Assembly (NCBI GenBank): GCA_002331485.1
Contig: DCYS01000010.1
Location: 153,788-217,787 of the forward strand
Length of the DNA: 64,000 bases
DNA from: Flavobacteriales bacterium UBA2104
GTDB taxonomy: Bacteria > Bacteroidota > Bacteroidia > Flavobacteriales_D > Crocinitomicaceae
Direction of reading: 5' to 3'
The notes below the pieces were generated by a model. It ran no database searches. It was not told the origin of the DNA and saw nothing but the letters and a program-made list of their open reading frames with translations. The translations under genes were made by a program, and so were the position numbers. Positions within the stretch are counted from its first letter, which is position 1. Each line of letters begins with the position of its first letter. Below, one piece after another: positions 17,801 to 24,907 of this stretch.

Positions 17801-18719
17801 TAGAGGAGATGAAGTTCAGGTGACTGCAAGTGGTGGACAATTTTATTCTTGGTCGCCTAATACAGATATTAGCGCTACAACAGGTCCGACCGTCACTATT
17901 TCAACAACTTTTGATAGATGGTATTATGTTGATTTCTCGAACCCTTGTGGATCTGTCCCAGATAGTACATTTATCGATGTTATTGAGGTTGATGCCCAAG
18001 CAGGAAACGATACTATTGTTTGTCCAGGAGAACCAGTTGAGTTATGGGCTGATGGGGGAGTAGACTATCAATGGATACCATCAGGTTCTGTAAGTTCACC
18101 GTTTGATTCTGTCACAACGGCTTCACCTCAGTACCCAACTGTTTATACGGTAATAGTAACTGATCAATATGGCTGTACGGATACTGCAACTGTTGATATA
18201 GATCATTATCCATTGCCTTATGTTCAAGCGAGTCCGGATTATTATGGTTTCCCAGGTGATGAAATCAATCTGAGTGCAGATGGTAATAGTGATCACGGCA
18301 CTTATACCTGGTCGCCAGGAGAATATCTTTCATGTGTTAATTGTCAATCCCCGGAAGCAACACCTCCAGAATCTATTACATATGAAGTAACTTATGTTGA
18401 TGAGAATGGTTGTCGAGCTACAGATGATGTTTCGATATTCTTTGAGGGGATTATTTACGTTCCGAATTCATTTACACCTGATGGAAATAATTACAATGAT
18501 CAATTCTTTGTTAAAGGAGGGAACATAGAATACTTCGAAATGCTAATATTCAACAGATGGGGTGAAGTGGTTTTCGAAACGAATGATTTTGATGCACGAT
18601 GGGACGGAACTTACAATGGTCAAAAATGTAAAGATGGCACTTATGTTTGGAAGATCATCTACGAGGACACGGCTGGAAATCGAGAAGAAATGGTAGGACA
18701 TGTTAATCTTCTACGCTAA
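14835..18719 (+). CDS. giant T9SS surface protein with SBBP-like repeats, PKD domain and type B sorting domain
   Basis: A 1294-aa protein. The signal peptide ends GAYSQ (residue ~21). Residues ~25-235 form the N-terminal domain common in Bacteroidota SBBP-repeat proteins (WLHPNKGQWDSKILYKVE, MYDGIDLIIEASENGIKYSF); it contains an unusual HHHHEEGEHHE run at 69-79. Residues ~250-740 hold propeller-like SBBP repeats (LLYSTYLGASGNETPNSI, LGVTSSTDFPITAGA). A PKD domain follows at ~755-825 (YFWDFGDGNTSTEYEPSH), then four or five Ig-like modules of the VCRGDEVQVTASGG / YSWSP type, and the type B tail (SFTPDGNNYNDQFF, FNRWGEVVFET). It is probably exported to the cell surface by T9SS. The stop overlaps the convergent 123-aa gene by 9 bases. 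Confidence 0.9.
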   Translation: MLKQICFYILLLAFFSGAYSQNSDGVWLHPNKGQWDSKILYKVELQNGSFYVEKDRFTYDLHNLSDIYHHHHEEGEHHESNDIKRHTIHSVFSNSSWSGELKEEKQSDFYRNYYIGNDSTKWASKVHSLKKVRMIDMYDGIDLIIEASENGIKYSFELDPNVDPSIIHIDFIGADSLNYSNESGKIYSRFGAIHESGLSSWTIDEEGSKKEVSSKFSQLGNTLQFEFPNDFNSGEKLVIDPSLTFSTFTGSTVDNWGFTAAPDNAGNLFGGGIVFGVGYPVTTGAYDGSFGGGEGSFNIDVGITKFNTSGTSLLYSTYLGASGNETPNSIVCNDQDELYILGVTSSTDFPITAGAVQSVFNGGQTTTQNALQFSGTDIFISRLNADGTALLSSTYYGGSGNDGLNTSNLLYNYGDQFRGEIIVDQNGDVFFASSTKSLDLNIVNGFDNNLGGSQDGLAVKMSNDLTNLIWSTYIGGNEADAAYALQTSSAGDVYISGGTASGNFPISGGQTSGYVGGISDGYILKLDGGNGSNIGGTFVGTPSYDQCYFVQLDQSDEVYVFGQSNGNMPISSGVYNNPNSGQFIQKFTNDLSTRLWGTVIGGGNGTIEISPTAFLVSNCYEIYYAGWGGQTNQSSQATQSTSNGLPTTPDAYQSTTNGNNFYVAVLDENALQLNYATFMGGNGSANHVDGGTSRFDKKGRIYHAVCGACGGNPNGFTTTSGVWSETNQSPNCNLAAWKFDLGIIESTISAPDPFVCIPDSVDFVNNSQNGNAYFWDFGDGNTSTEYEPSHFYSNPGIYDVTFVVSDTNGCYESDTSFLQIEIGLFEGAVVQPPNPICPGDPYQLEAMGGSTYAWSPAQYLDDSTLATPTAIIDTTTTFTVIISDSCGTDTLSLTLETYGGDAEATEDLIICRGDTVTLWATGGVDYSWSDPADIYDQVSADTAIVAPEFDTEYTVEIYTAEGCTLVETIFIEVYQDVPQPVLPDTVPVCRGDEVQVTASGGQFYSWSPNTDISATTGPTVTISTTFDRWYYVDFSNPCGSVPDSTFIDVIEVDAQAGNDTIVCPGEPVELWADGGVDYQWIPSGSVSSPFDSVTTASPQYPTVYTVIVTDQYGCTDTATVDIDHYPLPYVQASPDYYGFPGDEINLSADGNSDHGTYTWSPGEYLSCVNCQSPEATPPESITYEVTYVDENGCRATDDVSIFFEGIIYVPNSFTPDGNNYNDQFFVKGGNIEYFEMLIFNRWGEVVFETNDFDARWDGTYNGQKCKDGTYVWKIIYEDTAGNREEMVGHVNLLR

Positions 18720-19082
18720 TTGATCTACCATTCTGTTTCCCGCAATTTGTACGATTCTTCGATTTATCTCCTTTTGAAACTTAAAGTAAGTATCTAACTC
18801 GTTAAGATCAAACTGACCGATTACCATTCCAATTATTTCACGTTTAAACTGCTGATTTTTTTGGAAGAGAGAGTTGATCTGTTTTTTTCGTTTAAATTGA
18901 TCCATAGAATTTAGATCTACATTCATCCCCTTCAGTTGATTCAATACAATAGCCTTGATCAGATCACTCTGAAGTTTGATGATCGGTCTTATTACTTCAT
19001 TCTGTAACAACTCTTCCTCAGTAAGATCACCTTTTACGAGGTCGTCAGGTAGAATGGGTCGTTGCTTCCTATTCTTTTCCAT
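18711..19082 (-). CDS. small helical protein coupled to MoxR/VWA genes, unknown
   Basis: A 123-aa soluble, charged, largely helical protein (KRKKQINSLFQKNQQFKREI) with no signal peptide and no family I recognise. Its ATG lies 14 bases inside the end of the MoxR-like ATPase gene, so it is almost certainly translated with it. Context suggests an accessory subunit or adaptor of the ATPase/VWA pair, which is inference. Its last 9 bases overlap the convergent T9SS gene. Confidence 0.75.
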   Translation of the reverse strand: MEKNRKQRPILPDDLVKGDLTEEELLQNEVIRPIIKLQSDLIKAIVLNQLKGMNVDLNSMDQFKRKKQINSLFQKNQQFKREIIGMVIGQFDLNELDTYFKFQKEINRRIVQIAGNRMVDQLA

Positions 19083-20532
19083 AAAGTGAACCTAATAATT
19101 CATCCGCAAAGCTAATACCACCTTGTACCTTTTTCTTATTCAACTTTTCATGTTCTACTAGTCCCCATAAGGCTAATTCTTTGATCAGATAAATGTCTTC
19201 TTTCTCTACTGAATGCACATATTTTTCAATGAGCTCATCCATTGGTTTTATCGAATCGATCTTAGCTCTGTAGTCTTTGTCAGACAAATTATTTTCTATG
19301 ATGAAATCAGCGTTTTCGTAGAACCATTGAACCACATTGTCGAACTCTTCTTCTTCATTTTCCTTCTTCAACTTTTTGAGTTTTGTGAATGTTATATTGA
19401 ATACTTCTTTTACAGCTTCACCCAATAGAAGTTGAGCCACTTTCTCAGCTCCAAGTTGTTCACCTTCGTAAACAAGTTCAACCTTACCTGTGATAGCAGG
19501 AATTACTCCTTCAAAATCTGACATTCGAACAACAGTGGTTTTCTCTCCTGTTTCAATTCTTCTCAATTCAGCTCTACTGATCAGGTTTTCTAGCATGGTT
19601 ATTCCCATTCTTGCCGAAACTCCACTATTGAAATCAATATATGGTGACTGGCGAGCTTCAAAACCGATTTGTTCAATTAGGGTTTTCGCGATTTCAGGAA
19701 CAACTACATTGTTGTCTTTCAGTTCCTGACGTATTTCCTGTTCGGTGATCTTTTTTGCTGTTGCAATATCCTTTGGATAATGCGTGAGAATTTGAGAACC
19801 AATTCGGTCTTTCAATGGAGTAACAATACTTCCCCGATTCGTGTAGTCCTCTGGATTGGCAGTGAAAACAAAGTTAATATCCAATGGAATACGAATATTG
19901 AAACCTCTGATCTGTACATCACCCTCCTGAAGGATATTGAAAAGAGAAACTTGAATTCTTGCCTGTAGATCCGGTAATTCATTGATCACAAAAATACAGC
20001 GATTGGCCCTTGGGATCATCCCATAATGGATCACACGTTCGTCCGCATAGCTTAACTTTTGAGTCGCTGCTTTTATTGGATCGATATCACCTATCAGATC
20101 AGCAACAGTAACATCTGGCGTTGCCAATTTTTCAAAGAAACGCTCTGAACGATGAATCCATTCTATCGGAGTCTCATCACCCTTTTCCTCTTTGATCTGT
20201 TGACCATAATGTGAGATCGGACAAAATGGATCATCATTGATCGGAGAACCAGAAATAATCGGGATATATTCGTCCAACAAGTTTACCATTGATCTGGCAA
20301 TTCGCGTTTTAGCTTGTCCACGTAATCCTAGTAAATTGATATTATGTTTCGCAAGAATAGCAGTTTTCAATTGTGGTATAACCGTCTCGTCATATCCAAT
20401 GATCGATTCAAAAACAGCTTCTTTATTCTCGATCTTTTTGAGTAGATTTTCCTTAAGTTCATCTTTTATCGATCTCGATTTATACCCTGCTTTCTTGAGA
20501 TCGCTTACAGTTTTTATTTTAGTATGATCCAT
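19069..20532 (-). CDS. MoxR / magnesium-chelatase-I-like AAA+ ATPase
   Basis: A 487-aa cytoplasmic AAA+ protein. The P-loop is GLRGQAKTR (Ala replaces the usual last Gly, as in several relatives), the Walker B region is CIFVINELPDL, and the sensor region is FVFTANPEDYTNRGSIVTPLKDRIG. MoxR-type ATPases work with VWA proteins to remodel or metallate partners; here the VWA gene is immediately upstream. I place the start at the ATG at 20532, one base after the VWA stop. The in-frame alternative at 20574 is a TTG lying 41 bases inside the upstream gene. GATC sites are strikingly dense in this gene (see findings). Confidence 0.9.
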   Translation of the reverse strand: MDHTKIKTVSDLKKAGYKSRSIKDELKENLLKKIENKEAVFESIIGYDETVIPQLKTAILAKHNINLLGLRGQAKTRIARSMVNLLDEYIPIISGSPINDDPFCPISHYGQQIKEEKGDETPIEWIHRSERFFEKLATPDVTVADLIGDIDPIKAATQKLSYADERVIHYGMIPRANRCIFVINELPDLQARIQVSLFNILQEGDVQIRGFNIRIPLDINFVFTANPEDYTNRGSIVTPLKDRIGSQILTHYPKDIATAKKITEQEIRQELKDNNVVVPEIAKTLIEQIGFEARQSPYIDFNSGVSARMGITMLENLISRAELRRIETGEKTTVVRMSDFEGVIPAITGKVELVYEGEQLGAEKVAQLLLGEAVKEVFNITFTKLKKLKKENEEEEFDNVVQWFYENADFIIENNLSDKDYRAKIDSIKPMDELIEKYVHSVEKEDIYLIKELALWGLVEHEKLNKKKVQGGISFADELLGSLYGKE

Positions 20533-20533
20533 G

Positions 20534-21664
20534 TTATCGTATGTTTTTCTTCTTGTTTTTTTCGTAATCCTCAAATATCATTTGTCCTAATCCTTTTAAC
20601 CCAGTATAAAAAGCCTTTCCCTGGTTTGCTTCAGTAAATTCTTCAACAAACTGTTTTAAATAAGGATCTTGAGCGATCATGAATGTCGTGATCGGAATAC
20701 CTAGTTTTCTCGCCTCTTTTGCTTTATTCATACATTTATTGGTGATGAAAGGATCAAGTCCTGCACTATTTTTATAGTATTCACCATTAGGCAGTTTTAG
20801 ACAACTTGGTTTTCCATCGGTGATCATAAAGATCTGTCGATTTGCATGTCTTTTTCGCTTAAGAATGTCTAGAGCTAAGTTGAGTCCCGCCACTGTGTTT
20901 GTATGATAAGGCCCAACTTGTAAATAAGGTAGATCCTTGATCTTTATTGGCCACGCATCATTCCCGTAAACGATGATATCGATGTTGTCTTTAGGATACC
21001 TCGTCTTGATCAATTCTGTAAGTGCCATGGCTACCTTTTTCGCTGGTGTAATTCTATCTTCACCATAAAGGATCATACTATGGCTTATGTCGATCATCAG
21101 AACTGTACTCATTTGACTGCTATGATGAGTGTCATGAACCACCAGATCATTTTCGGTTAGACTGAAATCACCAATGCCATTGTTCGCATACGCATTTTTG
21201 ATACTTTCTGTTAATGCAATTTTATTGATATCATCCCCGAAGGTGTAGTTTCTTAGTTCTCCCGTTTTGTCTAAACCTGATCCTAAGTGTTTAGTTTTGT
21301 GATTCCCTTTACCACTTTTTCTAAGTGCTCCAAAAATTTGATCAAGTGCTTTTTGTCGAATGGTCTGTTCTGTTTTTGCAGTAATAGCAAACCCTTTTTC
21401 TGGTTTATCATCATCCTTAATATATCCTTTCTTCTTCAGGTCTTCGATAAAATCGTCTATCGTATATTCATCAGTGAATAGGTTGTATTCTTTGTCGAGT
21501 TGTTCCATCCAATCAAGGGTTTCGTCAACATCTCCAGAAGTAAAAACGATCAATTCCTGAAAAATGTCAAATAATTTTTCAAATGGAGATTGATCCTCCT
21601 TTTCAAAAGGAGTAAAATGAAATCCAGTTTTCTTTTGATTCGATTTATTTGTTTCTTCAGCCAT
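20534..21664 (-). CDS. von Willebrand factor A domain protein, MoxR partner
   Basis: A 376-aa protein with no signal peptide or TM. The N-terminal ~180 residues are acidic and helical. The VWA domain (about 185-370) carries an intact MIDAS site: DISHS at 192-196, a Thr in PYHTNTVAGL, and a later Asp (MITDGKPS). It is the first gene of a VWA / AAA+ / 123-aa unit, with a single base between its stop and the ATPase start. The pair resembles the CoxE/YehP-type or ChlD/ChlI-type chelatase-like systems. The client is unknown. Confidence 0.9.
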   Translation of the reverse strand: MAEETNKSNQKKTGFHFTPFEKEDQSPFEKLFDIFQELIVFTSGDVDETLDWMEQLDKEYNLFTDEYTIDDFIEDLKKKGYIKDDDKPEKGFAITAKTEQTIRQKALDQIFGALRKSGKGNHKTKHLGSGLDKTGELRNYTFGDDINKIALTESIKNAYANNGIGDFSLTENDLVVHDTHHSSQMSTVLMIDISHSMILYGEDRITPAKKVAMALTELIKTRYPKDNIDIIVYGNDAWPIKIKDLPYLQVGPYHTNTVAGLNLALDILKRKRHANRQIFMITDGKPSCLKLPNGEYYKNSAGLDPFITNKCMNKAKEARKLGIPITTFMIAQDPYLKQFVEEFTEANQGKAFYTGLKGLGQMIFEDYEKNKKKNIR

Positions 21665-21728
21665 AGTTTAGAACATCCTTTACGACTCGCTGTTTTAAGA
21701 ACACTTAGGAATCAGTTTAGTTTTGAAA

Positions 21729-22934
21729 ATGGATAAAAAACAAGTAGCGATAATTGGAGCTGGATTATCAGGACTGGTATTAGCAGATCAACTTTTGAAG
21801 GAGAAATTTGAAATTACTGTCTTTGAGAAAAATAAGGAGCCAGGAGGTAGAATGCGCACGTCAAACATTCAAGGGTGGGAACTTGATCATGGTTTTCAGG
21901 TTCTGCTTTCTGCTTATCCATATCTGAAAAAATATGGACGATTGAGTGATCTCGAATTGGTTAAGTTAGATCCAGGTGCAACGATTTTCAATGAGAAAAA
22001 AAAACAAACTATTGGTGATCCTATAAGAGATCTAAATTTCTTATTTCCTACTCTTTTTTCAACTGCTGGTTCAATAAAAGATAAGTTCTTGATCTTCAAA
22101 TTGAGAAGATATGCGGATAGCCTTTCTATAGATGAGATTTTTGCTTTAGAGAATTCTTCAACATTAGCGTTTTTGAAGTCTTTTGGGTTTTCCGCGCGAT
22201 TTATAGATCAATTTTTTAAACCTTTTTATTCAGGAATTTTTCTTGAAGGTGAGTTGAGGACATCTTGTCGAATGTTTTTGTTCGTATTTAAAATGTTTTC
22301 TAAAGGAGATGCCGTAATTCCGAAAGGTGGAATAGGGAAGTTAGCAAAAAATATGGTTCGTCAAATGGATGAGGTGGACTTTAAGTTTAATACGGCTGTA
22401 GAACGAATTGAAAAGAACGAGGTTTTTGCAAACGAAAAAGAATATAAATTCGATCTGATCATAAATACGAATCCTTCTTTTAATATTGATCACAGAACTG
22501 ACTGGAAGGGTTCTTTCACTTTTTACTTCGAACATCAAGGGAAGCGCATAATAGAGGAGCCACGAATTGGATTGATACCAAATGAAGAAAAGTTGATCAA
22601 CAATATCTTTTATGCTGATCACATTCAGTCATCTAAACGCGATGAGAAGTCTCTCTTGTCAGTTACAGTTGTAAATTCTAATGGATTAAATGGAGACGAT
22701 CTTTTAAAGCACGTTACTAAGGAAGTTGAAGAGTTAGTCAATCAGCCAATAAAATATGTTCATCATTTTGAGTTACCTAAATCACTACCTGATGTTGAGC
22801 TTCCTGAAAACAGCATTGATTTGGATATAAGTGAATCTGTTATTCATATCGGAGATTATGTCCTAAACGGATCTCAAAATGCAGCATGTAAGATTGCAGG
22901 TGAGCTAAGCGTCGCATTAAACGAACGATATTAA
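21729..22934 (+). CDS. FAD-dependent oxidoreductase (amine oxidase / phytoene desaturase-like)
   Basis: A 401-aa flavoprotein. The dinucleotide-binding fold IIGAGLSGLVLADQLL lies at the N-terminus, followed by FEKNKEPGGRMRTS (ribose-binding Glu and GGRxxT motif). A C-terminal VIHIGDYVLNGSQNAACKIAGEL resembles the second FAD-binding block of protoporphyrinogen-oxidase-like enzymes. The substrate is not predictable. An in-frame TTG at 21723 belongs to a TAGTTTTG box (21718-21725), so I use the ATG at 21729, 3 bases after it. The stop overlaps the convergent phosphatase stop in a shared TTAA. Confidence 0.88.
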   Translation: MDKKQVAIIGAGLSGLVLADQLLKEKFEITVFEKNKEPGGRMRTSNIQGWELDHGFQVLLSAYPYLKKYGRLSDLELVKLDPGATIFNEKKKQTIGDPIRDLNFLFPTLFSTAGSIKDKFLIFKLRRYADSLSIDEIFALENSSTLAFLKSFGFSARFIDQFFKPFYSGIFLEGELRTSCRMFLFVFKMFSKGDAVIPKGGIGKLAKNMVRQMDEVDFKFNTAVERIEKNEVFANEKEYKFDLIINTNPSFNIDHRTDWKGSFTFYFEHQGKRIIEEPRIGLIPNEEKLINNIFYADHIQSSKRDEKSLLSVTVVNSNGLNGDDLLKHVTKEVEELVNQPIKYVHHFELPKSLPDVELPENSIDLDISESVIHIGDYVLNGSQNAACKIAGELSVALNERY

Positions 22935-24907
22935 ACCTGCACGAGTACTACACAAACATCGTCAAGCTGCTCAAGGTTACCTCTCCACTTGTTTAAAGTT
23001 TTTTGTAACTCAGACATTTGCTCTTCAGGTGCTTTGTGGGCATTTTCTAATAGTTTTCGTTTAAAGGCCTTTGTTTTAAACTTCTTCCCACCCTGGTCTC
23101 TAGTTGCTTGATCATTCCCTCCGAATTGATCTGCAAAACCATCAGAGAACATGTAAAGCCGATCTCCTTTCTCACAATTTAGAATGTGAGTTTTGAAAGG
23201 TTCTGCAGAATCAAAATTACCGATAGGTTGTTTGTTTCCTTTGATCTCAACCAGTTCTTTATTCGATTGTTTTATGATCCAAACTGGGTTATGGGCACCA
23301 GCCCAAGAGATTTCCCCCGTATTTTTATTTATGGCTAACAAGGATACATCCATACCATCCTTGACATTCGATTTACTTTTTTCGAATTGCTGTATGACGA
23401 TTTCACGAGTTCTGTTCAGAATAGATCCCGGATCAGATATACGATCTTCTTGAACAGATTTGGTGAGAGCATTTGAACAAACCACGCTCACCATCGCTCC
23501 AGGAACTCCATGTCCAGTACAATCTGCAGCCGCAATAAAACGATGTGTATCGGTTTCTTCAAACCAATAAAAGTCTCCTGCGACGATATCTTTCGGTAAG
23601 TATAAAATTCCAAATCCCGCGAAAGCATTTTTTACTTCGTCCAGCGGAGGAAGGATAGCTTCCTGTAATCGTTTAGCGTATTGAATAGAATCTAAAATTT
23701 CTTTATTCTTCTCCTCCAATAGACTGCGTTGGATCTCGACCTGTTTCTTGGCTTGTCTTACCTTTCTCAAAATAAATAAGATAACTCCCAATGCTATAAT
23801 AACAACGAAAATGAATATTATGGCATATTGATAACTTCTTTCAACTAATGCCTTTTCTGCCGCTTGCTTTTCTAGTTCGGCATCTTTCATGATCAACTCT
23901 TGTTCTTTTTTCTCGGTTTCAAATTTTGTTTTCAGTTCTTGAATTGTTTCGTTGCTCGATTCATCAAATTCGGCCTCAAGAACCTCAGTATATTCTTTGT
24001 ATTTTTCCAATGCTTTTTCGAAATCACCCTTTTTCTCAAGCATTTTGGAATATTCCAGAAGTGTTTCTTTTCGATCGAAATATGTTTTTATCGAATCAGA
24101 TACTTTGAGAGATTTTTCAAAAGTTGATTCACTCATTTCATATTTCTCCATTTTACCGTATAGAGCTGCAAGATTTGAAAGATTAAAAGCTACCGACTCG
24201 AAGTCATTGATCGACTTTGCAAGTTTGAGTGATCTCTTTATGTAGTACTCAGCTTCATCAAATTTCTGGATGTCTTTGTAGTAAAGCCCGATATTGGACA
24301 TGGTAACTGCTGCACTTTCCAAATTACCGAGGGAGATTTTAATGTTAAGGGATTTTTTCCAGTAATCTAACCCCTCATCATATTCAGCTTTCATCATATG
24401 TATGATGCCAATATCATTGAAAGATCTTGCTATTTCAAGACTGTCTTTATTCTGGAGATTTACAGTGAGAATTTCTTGATAAACACTCATGGAGTTATCC
24501 AACTCTCCTTTAGAGCGATAAAGTAAAGCAAGCAGTCTTTTGGAATGAATGATCAAAGACTCATCACCACTTCTTTTGGCGGCTTTTATTGATTTCATAG
24601 TGTATTCCGCCGACTTGACTGGATCAATATATTGATAGGTAGCAGCTAGACGTATACATGTGGATGCTTCTGTTTTTTTGAGGCCTTCTTTTATACTTAA
24701 ATCGTACGCTTGATGAAAATAATGGAGAGCTGAGTCGTTGTTATTTAAGAAGAAAGAATCACCTAGGTCAAATAGGGCACTAGCTTTCTCTTCATCATTT
24801 TTTGCATTCCTTAGATTGTGATATAAAGAATCCCGCTCACTTGCAACAGTTGAAAAGGAGCAAAATATAAATAGAAAAACAGGAAATATGATTAGCCAGT
24901 ATTTCAT
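22931..24907 (-). CDS. TPR-containing SpoIIE-family membrane phosphatase
   Basis: A 658-aa protein. It has a signal peptide (ending TVASE), then TPR repeats over ~30-310, a coiled coil, one TM segment (~357-380), a cytoplasmic linker with DSIQYAKRLQEAILPP, and a SpoIIE/PP2C-type Ser/Thr phosphatase domain (~430-658). Metal-binding motifs are present (VAGDFYWFEE, AADCTGHGVPGAM, MFSDGFADQFGG). Expected topology is periplasmic TPR sensor and cytoplasmic phosphatase, so it probably turns an envelope cue into dephosphorylation of an anti-sigma or anti-anti-sigma-like partner (family knowledge; no partner here). The ATG directly abuts the stop of the upstream paralogue. Confidence 0.92.
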   Translation of the reverse strand: MKYWLIIFPVFLFIFCSFSTVASERDSLYHNLRNAKNDEEKASALFDLGDSFFLNNNDSALHYFHQAYDLSIKEGLKKTEASTCIRLAATYQYIDPVKSAEYTMKSIKAAKRSGDESLIIHSKRLLALLYRSKGELDNSMSVYQEILTVNLQNKDSLEIARSFNDIGIIHMMKAEYDEGLDYWKKSLNIKISLGNLESAAVTMSNIGLYYKDIQKFDEAEYYIKRSLKLAKSINDFESVAFNLSNLAALYGKMEKYEMSESTFEKSLKVSDSIKTYFDRKETLLEYSKMLEKKGDFEKALEKYKEYTEVLEAEFDESSNETIQELKTKFETEKKEQELIMKDAELEKQAAEKALVERSYQYAIIFIFVVIIALGVILFILRKVRQAKKQVEIQRSLLEEKNKEILDSIQYAKRLQEAILPPLDEVKNAFAGFGILYLPKDIVAGDFYWFEETDTHRFIAAADCTGHGVPGAMVSVVCSNALTKSVQEDRISDPGSILNRTREIVIQQFEKSKSNVKDGMDVSLLAINKNTGEISWAGAHNPVWIIKQSNKELVEIKGNKQPIGNFDSAEPFKTHILNCEKGDRLYMFSDGFADQFGGNDQATRDQGGKKFKTKAFKRKLLENAHKAPEEQMSELQKTLNKWRGNLEQLDDVCVVLVQV

